From the NCBI RefSeq assembly GCF_019343495.1, contig NZ_CP072549.1, positions 310,001-374,000 on the forward strand: 64,000 nt of DNA, read 5' to 3'. Positions within the stretch are counted from its first letter, which is position 1. Every line of letters starts with the position of its first letter. This DNA comes from Acinetobacter lwoffii (GTDB taxonomy: Bacteria > Pseudomonadota > Gammaproteobacteria > Pseudomonadales > Moraxellaceae). This document shows positions 28,181-36,869 of this stretch, piece after piece. The position numbers were made by a program, and so were the translations under genes. The notes beneath the pieces are model-generated. The model did no database searches. It was not told where the DNA came from and saw only the letters and a program-made list of their open reading frames with translations.

Positions 28181-28684
28181 GTGCAACTTGTTGAATTTAA
28201 TCAAGCATCCGAAGCCGATGTAAAAACATTTTTAAAGCACTGTGTGCAAATTGAAAGCTGGGCGAATGAGCTGCTCAGTCAGCGTCCGTATGCATCATTA
28301 GACAGTATTTTGGAATACGCGGCTCAAGCTGCTCGTACATGGTCGTGGGAAGAAATTAAATCTGCTTTAGATAATCACCCGCGTATTGGTGAAAAAAAAG
28401 CCCAAGCTGAACTTTCTGAATTAGAAAAGAATTTTTCCAACCGTGAACAATCCGCTATTTCAGCCGATGAAGAAACACAAATGGCATTGCTCAAAGGCAA
28501 CATCGCTTATGAAAAAAAGTACGGCTATATCTTCTTAATTAAAGCTTCAGGCTTAAGCAGTGAAAATGTATTACAAGCATTGCAGTACCGTCTGCTGAAT
28601 AATCCAGAAACTGAAAAGCGTATTGTCCATCATCAATTGGCTGAAATTGCCTTATTAAGATTAAAACAGGAGCTAAGTGCATGA
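28181..28684 (+). CDS. uraD: OHCU decarboxylase
   Basis: 167 aa. It decarboxylates 2-oxo-4-hydroxy-4-carboxy-5-ureidoimidazoline to S-allantoin. Conserved blocks: CVQIESWANELLSQRPYASL, the HPRIGEKKA motif (family HPxIG, with the catalytic His region) and KYGYIFLIKASGLSSENVLQ (family FG-F/Y-ICAxGK-like block). The start is GTG 28181. Its last four bases overlap the ATG of uraH, so the two are translationally coupled and work on successive steps. Confidence 0.92.
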   Translation: MQLVEFNQASEADVKTFLKHCVQIESWANELLSQRPYASLDSILEYAAQAARTWSWEEIKSALDNHPRIGEKKAQAELSELEKNFSNREQSAISADEETQMALLKGNIAYEKKYGYIFLIKASGLSSENVLQALQYRLLNNPETEKRIVHHQLAEIALLRLKQELSA

Positions 28685-29001
28685 TCAGCTCACATATTTT
28701 AGATACAAATCTTGGGAAACCTGCTGCCAATGTCTTGATTAAATTATTCAATGCAGACGGTATGTTACTTGGTGAAGGGCAAACCAATGCAGATGGCCGT
28801 GTGACCGACTTTGGTTTAAGCGAATTTTCTACGGGTAGCTATAGCTTAGAGTTTGCCACAGCGGACTATTTTGAAAGTCTTAATACCGAAACTTTTTTCC
28901 CAAAAGCAGTAATTCATTTCTTAGTAAAAGATGCCTCACAGCATTTTCATATTCCTTTGTTGATTAGCCCTTTTGCCTATTCAACATATCGCGGTAGCTA
29001 A
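28681..29001 (+). CDS. uraH: 5-Hydroxyisourate hydrolase (transthyretin-like)
   Basis: 106 aa. The N-terminal SSHILDTNLGKPAANVLIKL carries the conserved catalytic His, an Arg follows in NADGRVTDF, and the protein ends with the diagnostic C-terminal tetrapeptide YRGS. It hydrolyses 5-hydroxyisourate to OHCU, the step between HpxO and UraD. No periplasmic signal is present, so it is cytoplasmic. Start overlaps the uraD stop (ATGA). Confidence 0.95.
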   Translation: MISSHILDTNLGKPAANVLIKLFNADGMLLGEGQTNADGRVTDFGLSEFSTGSYSLEFATADYFESLNTETFFPKAVIHFLVKDASQHFHIPLLISPFAYSTYRGS

Positions 29002-29036
29002 AAATAGCATCATAAAACGGATCGGGGGATATAAAA

Positions 29037-30398
29037 ATGACAGAACAAAATCAAACAGTTTCACCAGAACATGAATATTTAGGTGCAGGGAAAAGCCTAG
29101 CTTATGGCTTACAACATGTATTGACGATGTATGGCGGTATTATTGCGCCGCCACTGATTATTGGTACAGCCGCAGGACTTGAACCTGCACAAATTGGTTT
29201 ATTAATTGCAGCAGCATTATTTGTCGGTGGTTTAGCCACGATTTTACAAACGGTCGGTGTGAAATACATCGGTGCAAAATTACCCCTAGTTCAAGGCGTA
29301 TCCTTTGCTGGTGTGGCAACGATGATTGCCATAGTCACTGCAGGTGGTGGGCTTTCGGCAGTATATGGTGCGGTTATTGTTGCTTCATTAATCGGTTTCT
29401 TTTTAGCACCATATTTTTCAAAAATTATTCGTTTTTTCCCGCCAATCGTGACCGGCTGCGTGATTACCGTGATTGGTTTGTCATTGCTACCTGTCGCAGT
29501 ACGTTGGATGATGGGTGGAAATAGCAAAGCGCCTGATTGGGGCAGTGCTGAAAATATTAGTTTGGCTTTTCTAACTTTAGCCATTGTCATTGTGCTGAAT
29601 ATTACTCGAAACGCTACAATTCGTCGTTTATCCATCTTATTAGCAATTGTGCTAGGTACAGTGCTGGCATATGCGATGGGCTTTGGCGATTTCTCAAAAG
29701 TCGCAAATGGCAATTGGATTCAATTCCCAAGTTTCTTTGCCTTTGGTATGCCAACATTTGAACTGAGTGCCATTATTGCCATGCTAATTGTGACATTGGT
29801 GATTATGACTGAAACTACAGCTGATATTATCGCTGTTGGTGAAATTGTCGGTACCAAAGTCGACGCTGAACGTATTACCAATGGGCTACGTGCCGATATG
29901 CTTTCAAGTGCGGCAGCACCAATATTTGGCTCATTCATGCAAAGTGCCTTTGCACAAAATGTAGGCTTGGTCGCGATTACTGGTGTAAAAAGCCGTTTTG
30001 TTGTTGCAGCGGGTGGCTTAATTTTAGTTGTATTGGGTATTTTACCAATTATGGGCCGTTTGATTGCTGCAATTCCTGTACCGGTATTGGGTGGCGCAGG
30101 TTTGGTATTGTTTGGTACAGTGGCTGCAAGTGGTATTCGTACTTTAGCTAAAATTGATTATAGTGAGCAAAAGAACCTAATCATTGTTGCTACAGCAATT
30201 GCCGCAGGTATGATTCCAATTATTGATCACTCATTCTATGCGAACTTCCCAAAATGGGTACAAACCCTGTTCCATTCAGGTATTAGTTCAACGTGCCTCA
30301 TGGCCATCGTATTAAATATTGTGTTTAACCATCTAAACTTTTTTAAAAGTAAAGAAGTGAATAAAACCAGCAATATTGTTATAGATAGTCATCACTAA
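29037..30398 (+). CDS. NCS2-family nucleobase (probably urate/xanthine) permease
   Basis: 453 aa with about 14 membrane segments. NCS2 (xanthine/uracil permease) features: LAYGLQHVLTMYGGIIAPPL with the TM1 QH, LPLVQGVSFAGVATM, and the signature region NVGLVAITGVKSRFVVAAGG, with Glu in MTETTADIIAVGEI (TM8 substrate-binding acid). It imports a purine by proton symport. Third gene of the uraD-uraH operon (35-bp gap), so urate is the most plausible substrate. A terminator follows at 30421. Confidence 0.9.
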   Translation: MTEQNQTVSPEHEYLGAGKSLAYGLQHVLTMYGGIIAPPLIIGTAAGLEPAQIGLLIAAALFVGGLATILQTVGVKYIGAKLPLVQGVSFAGVATMIAIVTAGGGLSAVYGAVIVASLIGFFLAPYFSKIIRFFPPIVTGCVITVIGLSLLPVAVRWMMGGNSKAPDWGSAENISLAFLTLAIVIVLNITRNATIRRLSILLAIVLGTVLAYAMGFGDFSKVANGNWIQFPSFFAFGMPTFELSAIIAMLIVTLVIMTETTADIIAVGEIVGTKVDAERITNGLRADMLSSAAAPIFGSFMQSAFAQNVGLVAITGVKSRFVVAAGGLILVVLGILPIMGRLIAAIPVPVLGGAGLVLFGTVAASGIRTLAKIDYSEQKNLIIVATAIAAGMIPIIDHSFYANFPKWVQTLFHSGISSTCLMAIVLNIVFNHLNFFKSKEVNKTSNIVIDSHH

Positions 30399-30420
30399 GC
30401 TATTCAAAATAAATAAAAAA

Positions 30421-30447
30421 AGCTCACATTAATGTGGGCTTTTTTTA
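30421..30447 (+). terminator. Terminator after the permease gene
   Basis: AGCTCACATT/AATGTGGGCT (with one G-T pair) followed by T7. Confidence 0.8.
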
Positions 30448-30463
30448 TTAAAAAATCTAATAT

Positions 30464-30479
30464 TGGCTTTGTTTTTGCT
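30464..30479 (+). promoter_or_regulatory. Sigma-54 promoter of the Tsx-like gene
   Basis: TGGCTTTGTTTTTGCT with GG and GC 12 bp apart; the ATG is 46 bp downstream. Confidence 0.6.
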
Positions 30480-30524
30480 AAATAAATTACTCAAAACGTA
30501 TTTATCGCTAGGAAAAACAATTTA

Positions 30525-31243
30525 ATGAAATTTATGCCTCTTTCAGCTGCAATTCTATGCACTATTTCAGCCAACTCTATCTTTGCAGCCCCAATCTGGC
30601 AAGACTTCAGCATTACCGGTCTATATGGCACCGACTATCAGCTCATTGCAAAAGAAGACAAACAAACCACTGTGACATTTGAATACGCGTCAAAGCTTAA
30701 ATATGGTGATTTCTTCATTTTTGCCGACCGTACACATAATGACGTCAGGGGCGATCAAACCTATTTTGAAGCATCACCACGATTGAGTTTAGGCGATGTA
30801 ACGGGTAAAGAACTTAAATTTGGCCCTGTAAAAGATGTATTGCTTGCAACCACTTGGGAAGCGGGTAGCAACTGGATAATTTTCTCTATGGTATTGGCTT
30901 AGACTTTGATGTGCCATATTTTCAATATGCAAAATTAAATTTATATAAAGTGAATAATGATACTAAAGCTGATGACTATCAAATGACGCTTACCTATGCC
31001 ATACCTTTTAAAATTGGCTCAGAATCTTTCTTAGCAGATGCTTTTCTGGATTGGTCAACTGCGGAAAAAGGCTCAGCCAGTGAGATGAACTGGACCAGTC
31101 AATATAAATGGAATGTGGGGCAACATATTTCCCCAGATACACGCCTGTATGTAGGCGTTGAGCATTCAGTTTGGAATAATAAATATAATATTAAAGGTAA
31201 AGATGAAAATAACGTCAGTGCGCTAGTGAAATATCACTTCTAA
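30525..31243 (+). pseudogene. Tsx/OmpK-like outer-membrane channel, frameshifted
   Basis: The frame from ATG 30525 starts with a signal peptide (MKFMPLSAAILCTISANSIF, cut after AA) and the Tsx-like motifs FEYASKLKYGDFFIFADRT and LKFGPVKDVLLAT. It stops at 30902, while the rest of the barrel (residues DNFLYGIGLDFDVPYFQYAK onward, to the C-terminal Phe of KYHF) continues in another frame. Restoring one G in the GG at 30874-30875 joins them into about 239 aa. It would pass nucleosides or purines across the outer membrane. Either a recent mutation or a sequencing error; an intact relative lies at 38222-39013. Confidence 0.8.
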
Positions 31244-31292
31244 TTGATTCGTTAAAACCGTACATCGTTACACAACATACTGCACAAGACTT

Positions 31293-31318
31293 AAAAGCCC
31301 CACGGATGGGGCTTTTAA
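31293..31318. terminator. Bidirectional terminator
   Basis: AAAAGCCCC-ACGGAT-GGGGCTTTT between the convergent Tsx-like gene and allA. Confidence 0.8.
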
Positions 31319-31368
31319 TTTCTGAGACAATTTTAAATTGAGGTTTCAATTTCAATGATAGTTTAAAT

Positions 31369-31869
31369 TTATGCCACGATATTGAGTACTTCATTAAACT
31401 GATAAACATCACAATTATGTCCAATACCAATACGATCAACCACGGCAAAGTTACTTGGCGCCTCTAAAGTTAATAGAGGGTGATGCCATGTACCTGCATG
31501 GTAGTTAACACCTTGTGTACCATCTGAAATAAAAGCACAGAGTTTTGAAATATCAGGCGTTTGATCATCCAATGCAGGTGCCACCACAATTAAAAAAGCC
31601 TGACCTTGCATCGGGATAAAAGCTTGTGAGCCATTCGGATGTCGCTCAAGCATCGAAACCGAAAAAGGAATTTCTGTCTGTTTAATATTACGAAAAATAC
31701 TAATACCTGCATGTGCTTCACCGAAGATTTCAGTGGTTACAAGGGCATGATAACGCTCGGTATGTGCATCATTGATATGAAAAAAATCCTGTCCTCCGCA
31801 GCAAATCACCTCACCAAAAGGGGCAAAGTTTTCAATGCTCAGGGGCTGTAGCTGAATTGTTTGAACCAT
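31369..31869 (-). CDS. allA: Ureidoglycolate lyase
   Basis: 166 aa cupin-type enzyme that splits ureidoglycolate into glyoxylate and urea. Family blocks: IENFAPFGEVI, MLERHPNGSQAFIPM, YHAGTWHHPLL and a C-terminal DRIGIGHNCDVYQF. It follows alc by 96 bp on the same strand, so the two enzymes that release urea are probably made from one transcript that starts at the sigma-54 site upstream of alc. Confidence 0.93.
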   Translation of the reverse strand: MVQTIQLQPLSIENFAPFGEVICCGGQDFFHINDAHTERYHALVTTEIFGEAHAGISIFRNIKQTEIPFSVSMLERHPNGSQAFIPMQGQAFLIVVAPALDDQTPDISKLCAFISDGTQGVNYHAGTWHHPLLTLEAPSNFAVVDRIGIGHNCDVYQFNEVLNIVA

Positions 31870-31965
31870 GTGTAATTCTTTTATTGTCTATATCAAGTGT
31901 AGGAGAAGAAGGATAAAACCACAGTACTTATCCTTCTCGATGTAGAAAGTATTCAAGCTTTCAAT

Positions 31966-32973
31966 TTAGCTTTTGGTTTTACCCCACAAACGAATACGGC
32001 TGATACCACCATCTGGAATCATATTAATGCGAATATGCGAGATCTTTTCATGTTGCAAAATTTCGTTTACAAAGCTATGAATATGATCCATTTGCATGTC
32101 TTGTGCTTCAAGCAAAAATGGCCAGAACATACTTTGTGGAATTAATTGTGGATCAGTTGCATCTTTAACATATACGGCTTGAATAGAGACTTGGGCTGGA
32201 AAGTTGCCTTTAAAGTGTGCCGTATCGATATCAATTTTTTCAATTGCACCAGTTTGACCCAAAGCCAAAATACACCAATCAAAGCCCGGTGCACGACGAC
32301 GTTTGGTTTCCCAACCATCACCCATATTAATTCCGCGACCTGGGTTAATCAGATTACGTGGATGACCAAAATGTGCATCGCTATAAGCAATTACACGTCC
32401 ACCATTTTCTAAAGCAACTAAATCAATTGTTGCAGTGTGATCTTGTTGTTGAACGCTCACTTCACCATACACTTTAAAACGAGCAACACCACCATCAGGA
32501 AAAATATTTAAACGCACATGAGTAAAAACTTGGTCAGCTGTAATCGGCAAAACATGATGCTGACTTGGGCCAAGTACGTTGTTCTCTAATATGTTCAACC
32601 ATTCAGCTTGAGCAAGATCGCCATCAGGGGCGTAGCAGGCTTCAACTGAAGCTGAAGCAGGGTAATTCCCAGTGAAGAAGGTAGTGTCAATATCTAAAGC
32701 CTTAATATGCCCAGCTACGCCCAATTGAATAATTGCCCAGTCATAACCTGTGTGACGTTTACGGCGCGTTTCCCAACCATCCATCCATTTACCATGGTCA
32801 TCGAATTTATCTTCAACAAAAATTGGCGCGTCAAATTGAAGCATACGTTTTGCTTCTGCGAAAAATTCATCTGAACATTCAATAATTTTTGCACCAATAC
32901 GGTCATCTGCCAAATTGGTAAGTGTCTGTAATTGTGCAGGAATATCAAAATCGGGTGCTAATAAAGTCGCCAT
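31966..32973 (-). CDS. alc: Allantoicase
   Basis: 335 aa with two allantoicase repeats, each with GWETRRKRH or GWETKRRRAPGFDWCILALG and a conserved HxRLNIFPDGGVARFKVYGE / HIRINMIPDGGISRIRLWG segment (residues about 160-180 and 305-325). It hydrolyses allantoate to ureidoglycolate and urea. It is divergent from hpxO; the 210-bp region between them contains two opposed sigma-54-type promoters. allA is downstream. Confidence 0.95.
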   Translation of the reverse strand: MATLLAPDFDIPAQLQTLTNLADDRIGAKIIECSDEFFAEAKRMLQFDAPIFVEDKFDDHGKWMDGWETRRKRHTGYDWAIIQLGVAGHIKALDIDTTFFTGNYPASASVEACYAPDGDLAQAEWLNILENNVLGPSQHHVLPITADQVFTHVRLNIFPDGGVARFKVYGEVSVQQQDHTATIDLVALENGGRVIAYSDAHFGHPRNLINPGRGINMGDGWETKRRRAPGFDWCILALGQTGAIEKIDIDTAHFKGNFPAQVSIQAVYVKDATDPQLIPQSMFWPFLLEAQDMQMDHIHSFVNEILQHEKISHIRINMIPDGGISRIRLWGKTKS

Positions 32974-33076
32974 ATATTAAATCCATTCGCTATTTTCTTT
33001 CAAAATTCATGCTTTGCGCTATCGTGCTACAAAAAATTTAACAAACGATAAAAACAAGCATTTACACGCGTTTAGA

Positions 33077-33092
33077 TGCACAGCGTGTGCCA
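33077..33092 (-). promoter_or_regulatory. Sigma-54 promoter of alc-allA
   Basis: Read on the minus strand, TGGCACACGCTGTGCA: GG and GC 12 bp apart and TGGCAC intact. The alc start is about 104 bp downstream. Confidence 0.65.
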
Positions 33093-33126
33093 ACTTTGGA
33101 TTTTTTTCAGGGCGCTTTATAAAAAA

Positions 33127-33142
33127 TGGCACGCTTTTAGCA
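33127..33142 (+). promoter_or_regulatory. Sigma-54 promoter of hpxO
   Basis: TGGCACGCTTTTAGCA, with full TGGCACG and a GC exactly 12 bp from the GG; 42 bp before the hpxO ATG. Confidence 0.7.
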
Positions 33143-33183
33143 TTTTATGACTTAGAAACTTATAAAACACAGGGGAATTATAG

Positions 33184-34341
33184 ATGGAAATTACAATTAT
33201 TGGTGCAGGTATGGCGGGTCTAACTACAGGCATCGCACTAAAAAAATTCGGACACCAAGTAACCATCTATGAACAGGCAGAACAAATTTTACCGGTGGGT
33301 GCTGCTATTTCGTTATGGTCTAACGGTGTGAAATGTCTAAATTATTTGGGTTTGACAGAGCAAGTTGAAAAGCTTGGCGGCAAAATGGATAACCTTGCTT
33401 ATATTGATGGTCTGACGGGCGATGTGATGACCCAGTTTAGCCTTTATCCATTGATTGAAGAAGTCGGGCAACGACCATATCCGGTATCACGTGCGGAACT
33501 TCAGAATATGTTAATGGATGAATTTGGTCGTGAAGATATTCATCTAGCTAAGAAAATGATTTCTTTTGTTGAAGAAGGAGTGCGTGTAAAAATTCAATTT
33601 GCAGATGGTAGCGAAATAGAATCTGATCTATTGGTGGGTGCAGACGGTACACACTCAATTACTCGTGCCTATGTTTTAGGTGAGCAAGTTGAGCGACGCT
33701 ATGCAGGCTATGTCAATTGGAATGGTCTCGTTGATGTCTCAGACGATTATGCCGCAGCAGATCAATGGACAACGTTTGTAGGTGAAGGCAAACGTGTTTC
33801 ACTGATGCCAGTGGCGAATAATCGTTTCTATTTCTTTTTTGATGTGCCGTTAGCTGTTGGTCTTGAAAATGATCGTAGCCAATACAAAGCTTTATTCAAA
33901 CAATACTTTAAAGGATGGTGTGAGCCTGTCCAAAAGTTAATTGATGCAGTCGATGTGCAAAAGACCAATCGTGTAGAAATTCACGATATCGAACCATTTG
34001 CCAATTTTTACAAAGGTCGAGTGGTGATTGTAGGTGATGCAGCGCACAGTACAACACCTGATATTGGTCAAGGCGGCTGCCAAGCGATGGAAGATGCTAT
34101 CTATTTGGCACGTTCATTGCAAATTAATACCTTAGGTTTACAAGATTCTTTACGTCGCTATCAGAACAAGCGTAATGAACGTGCCAATGAGTTGGTACTT
34201 CGTGCCCGTAAGCGCTGTGATGTGACACATATGAAAGATGAAGCGGTGACCCGAGAGTGGTATGAAGAGTTACGTAAAGAACAAGGCAATCATATTATGA
34301 AGGGAATTATTAGTAACATTGTCGGTAATCCACTCGACTAA
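33184..34341 (+). CDS. hpxO: FAD-dependent urate hydroxylase HpxO
   Basis: 385 aa flavoprotein monooxygenase. The N-terminal [17 protein letters not shown] is the Rossmann dinucleotide-binding motif, GADGTHS sits mid-protein (about residue 155), and [19 protein letters not shown] (about residue 285) is the second FAD motif. The order and spacing match HpxO of Klebsiella, which oxidises urate to 5-hydroxyisourate with NADH and O2. Gene context (uraH, uraD, alc, allA) supports this over other aromatic hydroxylases. Divergent from alc; terminator at 34391. Confidence 0.93.
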   Translation: MEITIIGAGMAGLTTGIALKKFGHQVTIYEQAEQILPVGAAISLWSNGVKCLNYLGLTEQVEKLGGKMDNLAYIDGLTGDVMTQFSLYPLIEEVGQRPYPVSRAELQNMLMDEFGREDIHLAKKMISFVEEGVRVKIQFADGSEIESDLLVGADGTHSITRAYVLGEQVERRYAGYVNWNGLVDVSDDYAAADQWTTFVGEGKRVSLMPVANNRFYFFFDVPLAVGLENDRSQYKALFKQYFKGWCEPVQKLIDAVDVQKTNRVEIHDIEPFANFYKGRVVIVGDAAHSTTPDIGQGGCQAMEDAIYLARSLQINTLGLQDSLRRYQNKRNERANELVLRARKRCDVTHMKDEAVTREWYEELRKEQGNHIMKGIISNIVGNPLD

Positions 34342-34390
34342 GCTGTAAGACACAAAAAGAAATGTAAAACTAAAAGGTTAGCTTTCAGCA

Positions 34391-34421
34391 GCCAGTGTGA
34401 ATATTCACACTGGCTTTTTTT
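34391..34421. terminator. Terminator between hpxO and the LysR gene
   Basis: GCCAGTGTGAAT/ATTCACACTGGC is a perfect 24-bp palindrome followed by T7. Confidence 0.85.
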
Positions 34422-34464
34422 AGCTATTTAGAAACATTAGATTGAAGAGCAAAGGATTAAATGT

Positions 34465-35391
34465 TTAAGGAAGTTGCTTTAATTGCAATTTGATTTCTTC
34501 CATTTTTTCGACCAATAAATTTACCATTATTTGTGAAAGACGAGATGTTTGACGTTTTGAAGCGACGCACAGTGCAATGGTTAAACGATGCATACCTTTT
34601 TCACGAATGGGCTTAAATACGATCTTTTTTGAGTTTAAAAGTGGTAATGCATCCATATATGACATTAAGCCAATGCCTAATTGTTGTTGAATTAATGATG
34701 TTATCATTCTAATGTCATTACATTCTATCTTTTGTATAGGATTAAATTTGTGATGTTTATAGAGTGTATGTACATAATCACTGATGACTAAGGGCTCACT
34801 TGGCATGATATGACGCTCATTTAAAGTGTCAGATAAATAGATTTTATCCATGCCGGCTAAGGTGTGATGTGGTGATAAAACATAGCCTAAAGGAATTTCA
34901 ATAAAGGATAAGATTTCTAATTGATTGTGACTTTTAGGATTTAAGATAATGCCAAAATCTAATTCTGCATCAATGATTTTTCTCGATATTTCTTCACTGC
35001 TATTCATACTGATATTGAGATTAATCCATGGATAGCTTTCAGCCATGCGTTGAATACAATCCACGACAAAACCATCATTTAGGGCAGAAATAAAACCCAT
35101 TTCAATATTGCCGCGACTTAATCCTTGAATTTCATCAAATCGAATTCGAGTCAGCTGATATTCTTTTTGCCATTTAAGCAAATCAGCATAAAGTAATTCA
35201 CCTGCTAACGTTAGCTTCAGCCCCTGCGGTAAACGCTCAAATAAAGCAACGCCTAACTCTTCTTCAGCAAGAACAATTTGCCGATGCACTGCAGAGACTG
35301 AAATAAAAAGCTGTTCTGCGGCTTTACGTAAACTGCCAGTACGGGCAACAGCCATAAAATATTCAGAAAATCGGGAAAAGGTAATCGACAT
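34465..35391 (-). CDS. LysR-family regulator of the urate cluster
   Basis: About 308 aa from ATG 35391 (an in-frame GTG lies six codons earlier). N-terminal LysR HTH: RFSEYFMAVARTGSLRKAAE and LFISVSAVHRQIVLAEEELG; the remainder is a periplasmic-binding-like effector domain (about residues 90-300). Position beside hpxO suggests it controls urate genes with a purine or intermediate as ligand; this is inference. A sigma-54-type site lies about 50 bp upstream, and the 19-bp palindrome TGTTCT-N7-AGAACA is further out. Confidence 0.88.
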   Translation of the reverse strand: MSITFSRFSEYFMAVARTGSLRKAAEQLFISVSAVHRQIVLAEEELGVALFERLPQGLKLTLAGELLYADLLKWQKEYQLTRIRFDEIQGLSRGNIEMGFISALNDGFVVDCIQRMAESYPWINLNISMNSSEEISRKIIDAELDFGIILNPKSHNQLEILSFIEIPLGYVLSPHHTLAGMDKIYLSDTLNERHIMPSEPLVISDYVHTLYKHHKFNPIQKIECNDIRMITSLIQQQLGIGLMSYMDALPLLNSKKIVFKPIREKGMHRLTIALCVASKRQTSRLSQIMVNLLVEKMEEIKLQLKQLP

Positions 35392-35440
35392 ACAGCTATT
35401 CAATCTCACGGGCAGTTTACAAAGTACTTATCCATGCTTA

Positions 35441-35456
35441 AGCGATTTTCATGCCA
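35441..35456 (-). promoter_or_regulatory. Sigma-54-like promoter of the LysR gene
   Basis: Minus strand TGGCATGAAAATCGCT: GG and GC 12 bp apart, about 50 bp upstream of ATG 35391. Confidence 0.55.
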
Positions 35457-35490
35457 TAACTTTTGATTTTTTCAATTCATTCTGCTTTTG

Positions 35491-35509
35491 TGTTCTAAAA
35501 AACAGAACA
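35491..35509. promoter_or_regulatory. 19-bp palindrome, candidate operator
   Basis: TGTTCT-AAAAAAC-AGAACA, a perfect inverted repeat with a T-N11-A core as in LysR operators. It is 100 bp from the LysR start; whatever gene it once faced on the other side has been replaced by IS5 copy 2. Confidence 0.5.
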
Positions 35510-35595
35510 TTGTATGCAAATCATTCTAATAGACAGAAATGCTATCCAAACGTATTTTTGACTTAGAAAAGAACGAATTAGCCCTAGTTACATGG

Positions 35596-36635
35596 GGCTT
35601 TGTTGCACAAAGATTTAAAAGATAACACTCTGCTCATTTGAACAGAATTCAAGTGACAACTTGGGTATGAGGACGACCTAATTCTGTAAATTTGTTCAAT
35701 ACGGCTATGCGTGCATGAATCTCATTCACCTGACTAGAAAAACTCCTTGCTGTTAATTTATCACCTAATAGTTTGATGCAATGCATCTTGGTTTCAACTA
35801 AACTTCGACGATGATAACCAGACCATTTTTTCCAAAGCGTTCTTCCTAAACGTTTAACTGTTTTCAGTAACTCATTCCGCTCTAAAGATCTCAATTTCTG
35901 ATCTTTCCATGGTTTTGCATTTTTTCTTGGCGGAATGAGCGCATGTGCATCTCGATCTAGAATGACTTGTCTGCAGTGCTTCGTGTCATAAGCACCATCG
36001 GTATAGACCGAATCAATTCGTTCATCTAAGGGAATTTGAGCAAGTAAATCACCGAGTACTTGCGAATCGCTCACATTATTTGTAGTAAGCTGTACTGCAC
36101 GTATTTGCAAGGTTTCAGCATCGATGCCAATATGAAGCTTACGCCATTGGCGACGATATTCAGGTCCATGTTTCTTACGTTTCCACTCACCTTCACCTAG
36201 AAACTTTAAGCCAGTTGAGTCGACGAGTAGATGTAGCCCATCACTACTTTTTTGATAGCTAATCGCAATATCAATATGTTTTTGTCTTCCACAAAGCGTA
36301 CTGTAATCTGGTGCGGTCCAATTTAATCCACAAAGTTTAATCAGACTTTGAACAAAACCTGTGACCATGCGTAAAGAGAGTCTAAATAAAGATTTGATCA
36401 TTAAACAGCATTGAATAGCCGTATCGGAGTAAGTTTGATTTCGACCTTGCTTGTTTTGTGGTTGTGCATACCACTGAGTGTTTGGATCAAACCAAATGGA
36501 AATGTTGCCCTGATTAATGAGAGCGCGATTATAGGAAGACCAGTTGGTTGTACGATAAGTTTTAGGAGTAGGTTTATTCATTTTGAAATTATAGGACTGA
36601 ATAAACCTTATAGGCTAGGTTTGTGCAACAAAGCC
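35596..36635 (-). mobile_element. IS5-family insertion sequence, copy 2 (1040 bp)
   Basis: Terminal repeats GGCTTTGTTGCACAAA at both ends, one transposase gene, opposite orientation to copy 1. No target duplication is visible (GTTACATGG on the left, AATGGATAT on the right). Together the copies bracket the urate genes. Confidence 0.88.
35649..36581 (-). CDS. IS5-family transposase, copy 2
   Basis: 310 aa, intact. Same domain order as copy 1: N-terminal YSDTAIQCCLMIKSLFRLSL, then DDE residues in LLVDSTGLKFLGEGEW, VYTDGAYDTKHC and HRRSLVETKMHCIKLLG. About 40 substitutions in 310 residues separate the two copies by eye, so they were probably acquired independently and are not copies of each other from a single composite transposition. 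Confidence 0.93.
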   Translation of the reverse strand: MNKPTPKTYRTTNWSSYNRALINQGNISIWFDPNTQWYAQPQNKQGRNQTYSDTAIQCCLMIKSLFRLSLRMVTGFVQSLIKLCGLNWTAPDYSTLCGRQKHIDIAISYQKSSDGLHLLVDSTGLKFLGEGEWKRKKHGPEYRRQWRKLHIGIDAETLQIRAVQLTTNNVSDSQVLGDLLAQIPLDERIDSVYTDGAYDTKHCRQVILDRDAHALIPPRKNAKPWKDQKLRSLERNELLKTVKRLGRTLWKKWSGYHRRSLVETKMHCIKLLGDKLTARSFSSQVNEIHARIAVLNKFTELGRPHTQVVT

Positions 36636-36636
36636 A

Positions 36637-36768
36637 ATGGATATTGAGGAGGGGCTAGATGTGGTGGACGAGTTTTATCAGGAAGAAGGTCTGCACCAGC
36701 CTGTGATAGAACAGAATGCGTTCGATATCCAGCAGGGATTGAAAGGATCTGTGACAGCTTTGAACTGA
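36637..36768 (+). pseudogene. 3' fragment of a gene truncated by IS5 copy 2
   Basis: A 43-codon open frame begins right at the IS end (ATG 36637) and translates to an acidic helical tail (LDVVDEFYQEEGLHQPVIEQ, then NAFDIQQGLKGSVTALN). It is followed by a good terminator (36810-36832). There is no ribosome-binding site of its own. This is best read as the C-terminus of a protein whose front was lost when the IS or a deletion arrived. Family not recognised. Confidence 0.45.
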
Positions 36769-36809
36769 GTTAAATAAGAGGAAACTTTTTACTGATATCA
36801 ATGAATTAA

Positions 36810-36832
36810 GGGAGCATTAGCTCCCTTTTTTA
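36810..36832 (+). terminator. Rho-independent terminator
   Basis: GGGAGC-ATTA-GCTCCC followed by T6; belongs to the truncated gene upstream. Confidence 0.85.
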
Positions 36833-36869
36833 CATAGAACAAGAATGTTTTAAGCTGTGTATCTGATAT

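Noticed and set aside
25703..36635. Simple inversion between the two IS5 copies
   Set aside because: I compared the 9-bp flanks in all pairings; they do not show the swapped duplications that such an inversion would produce.
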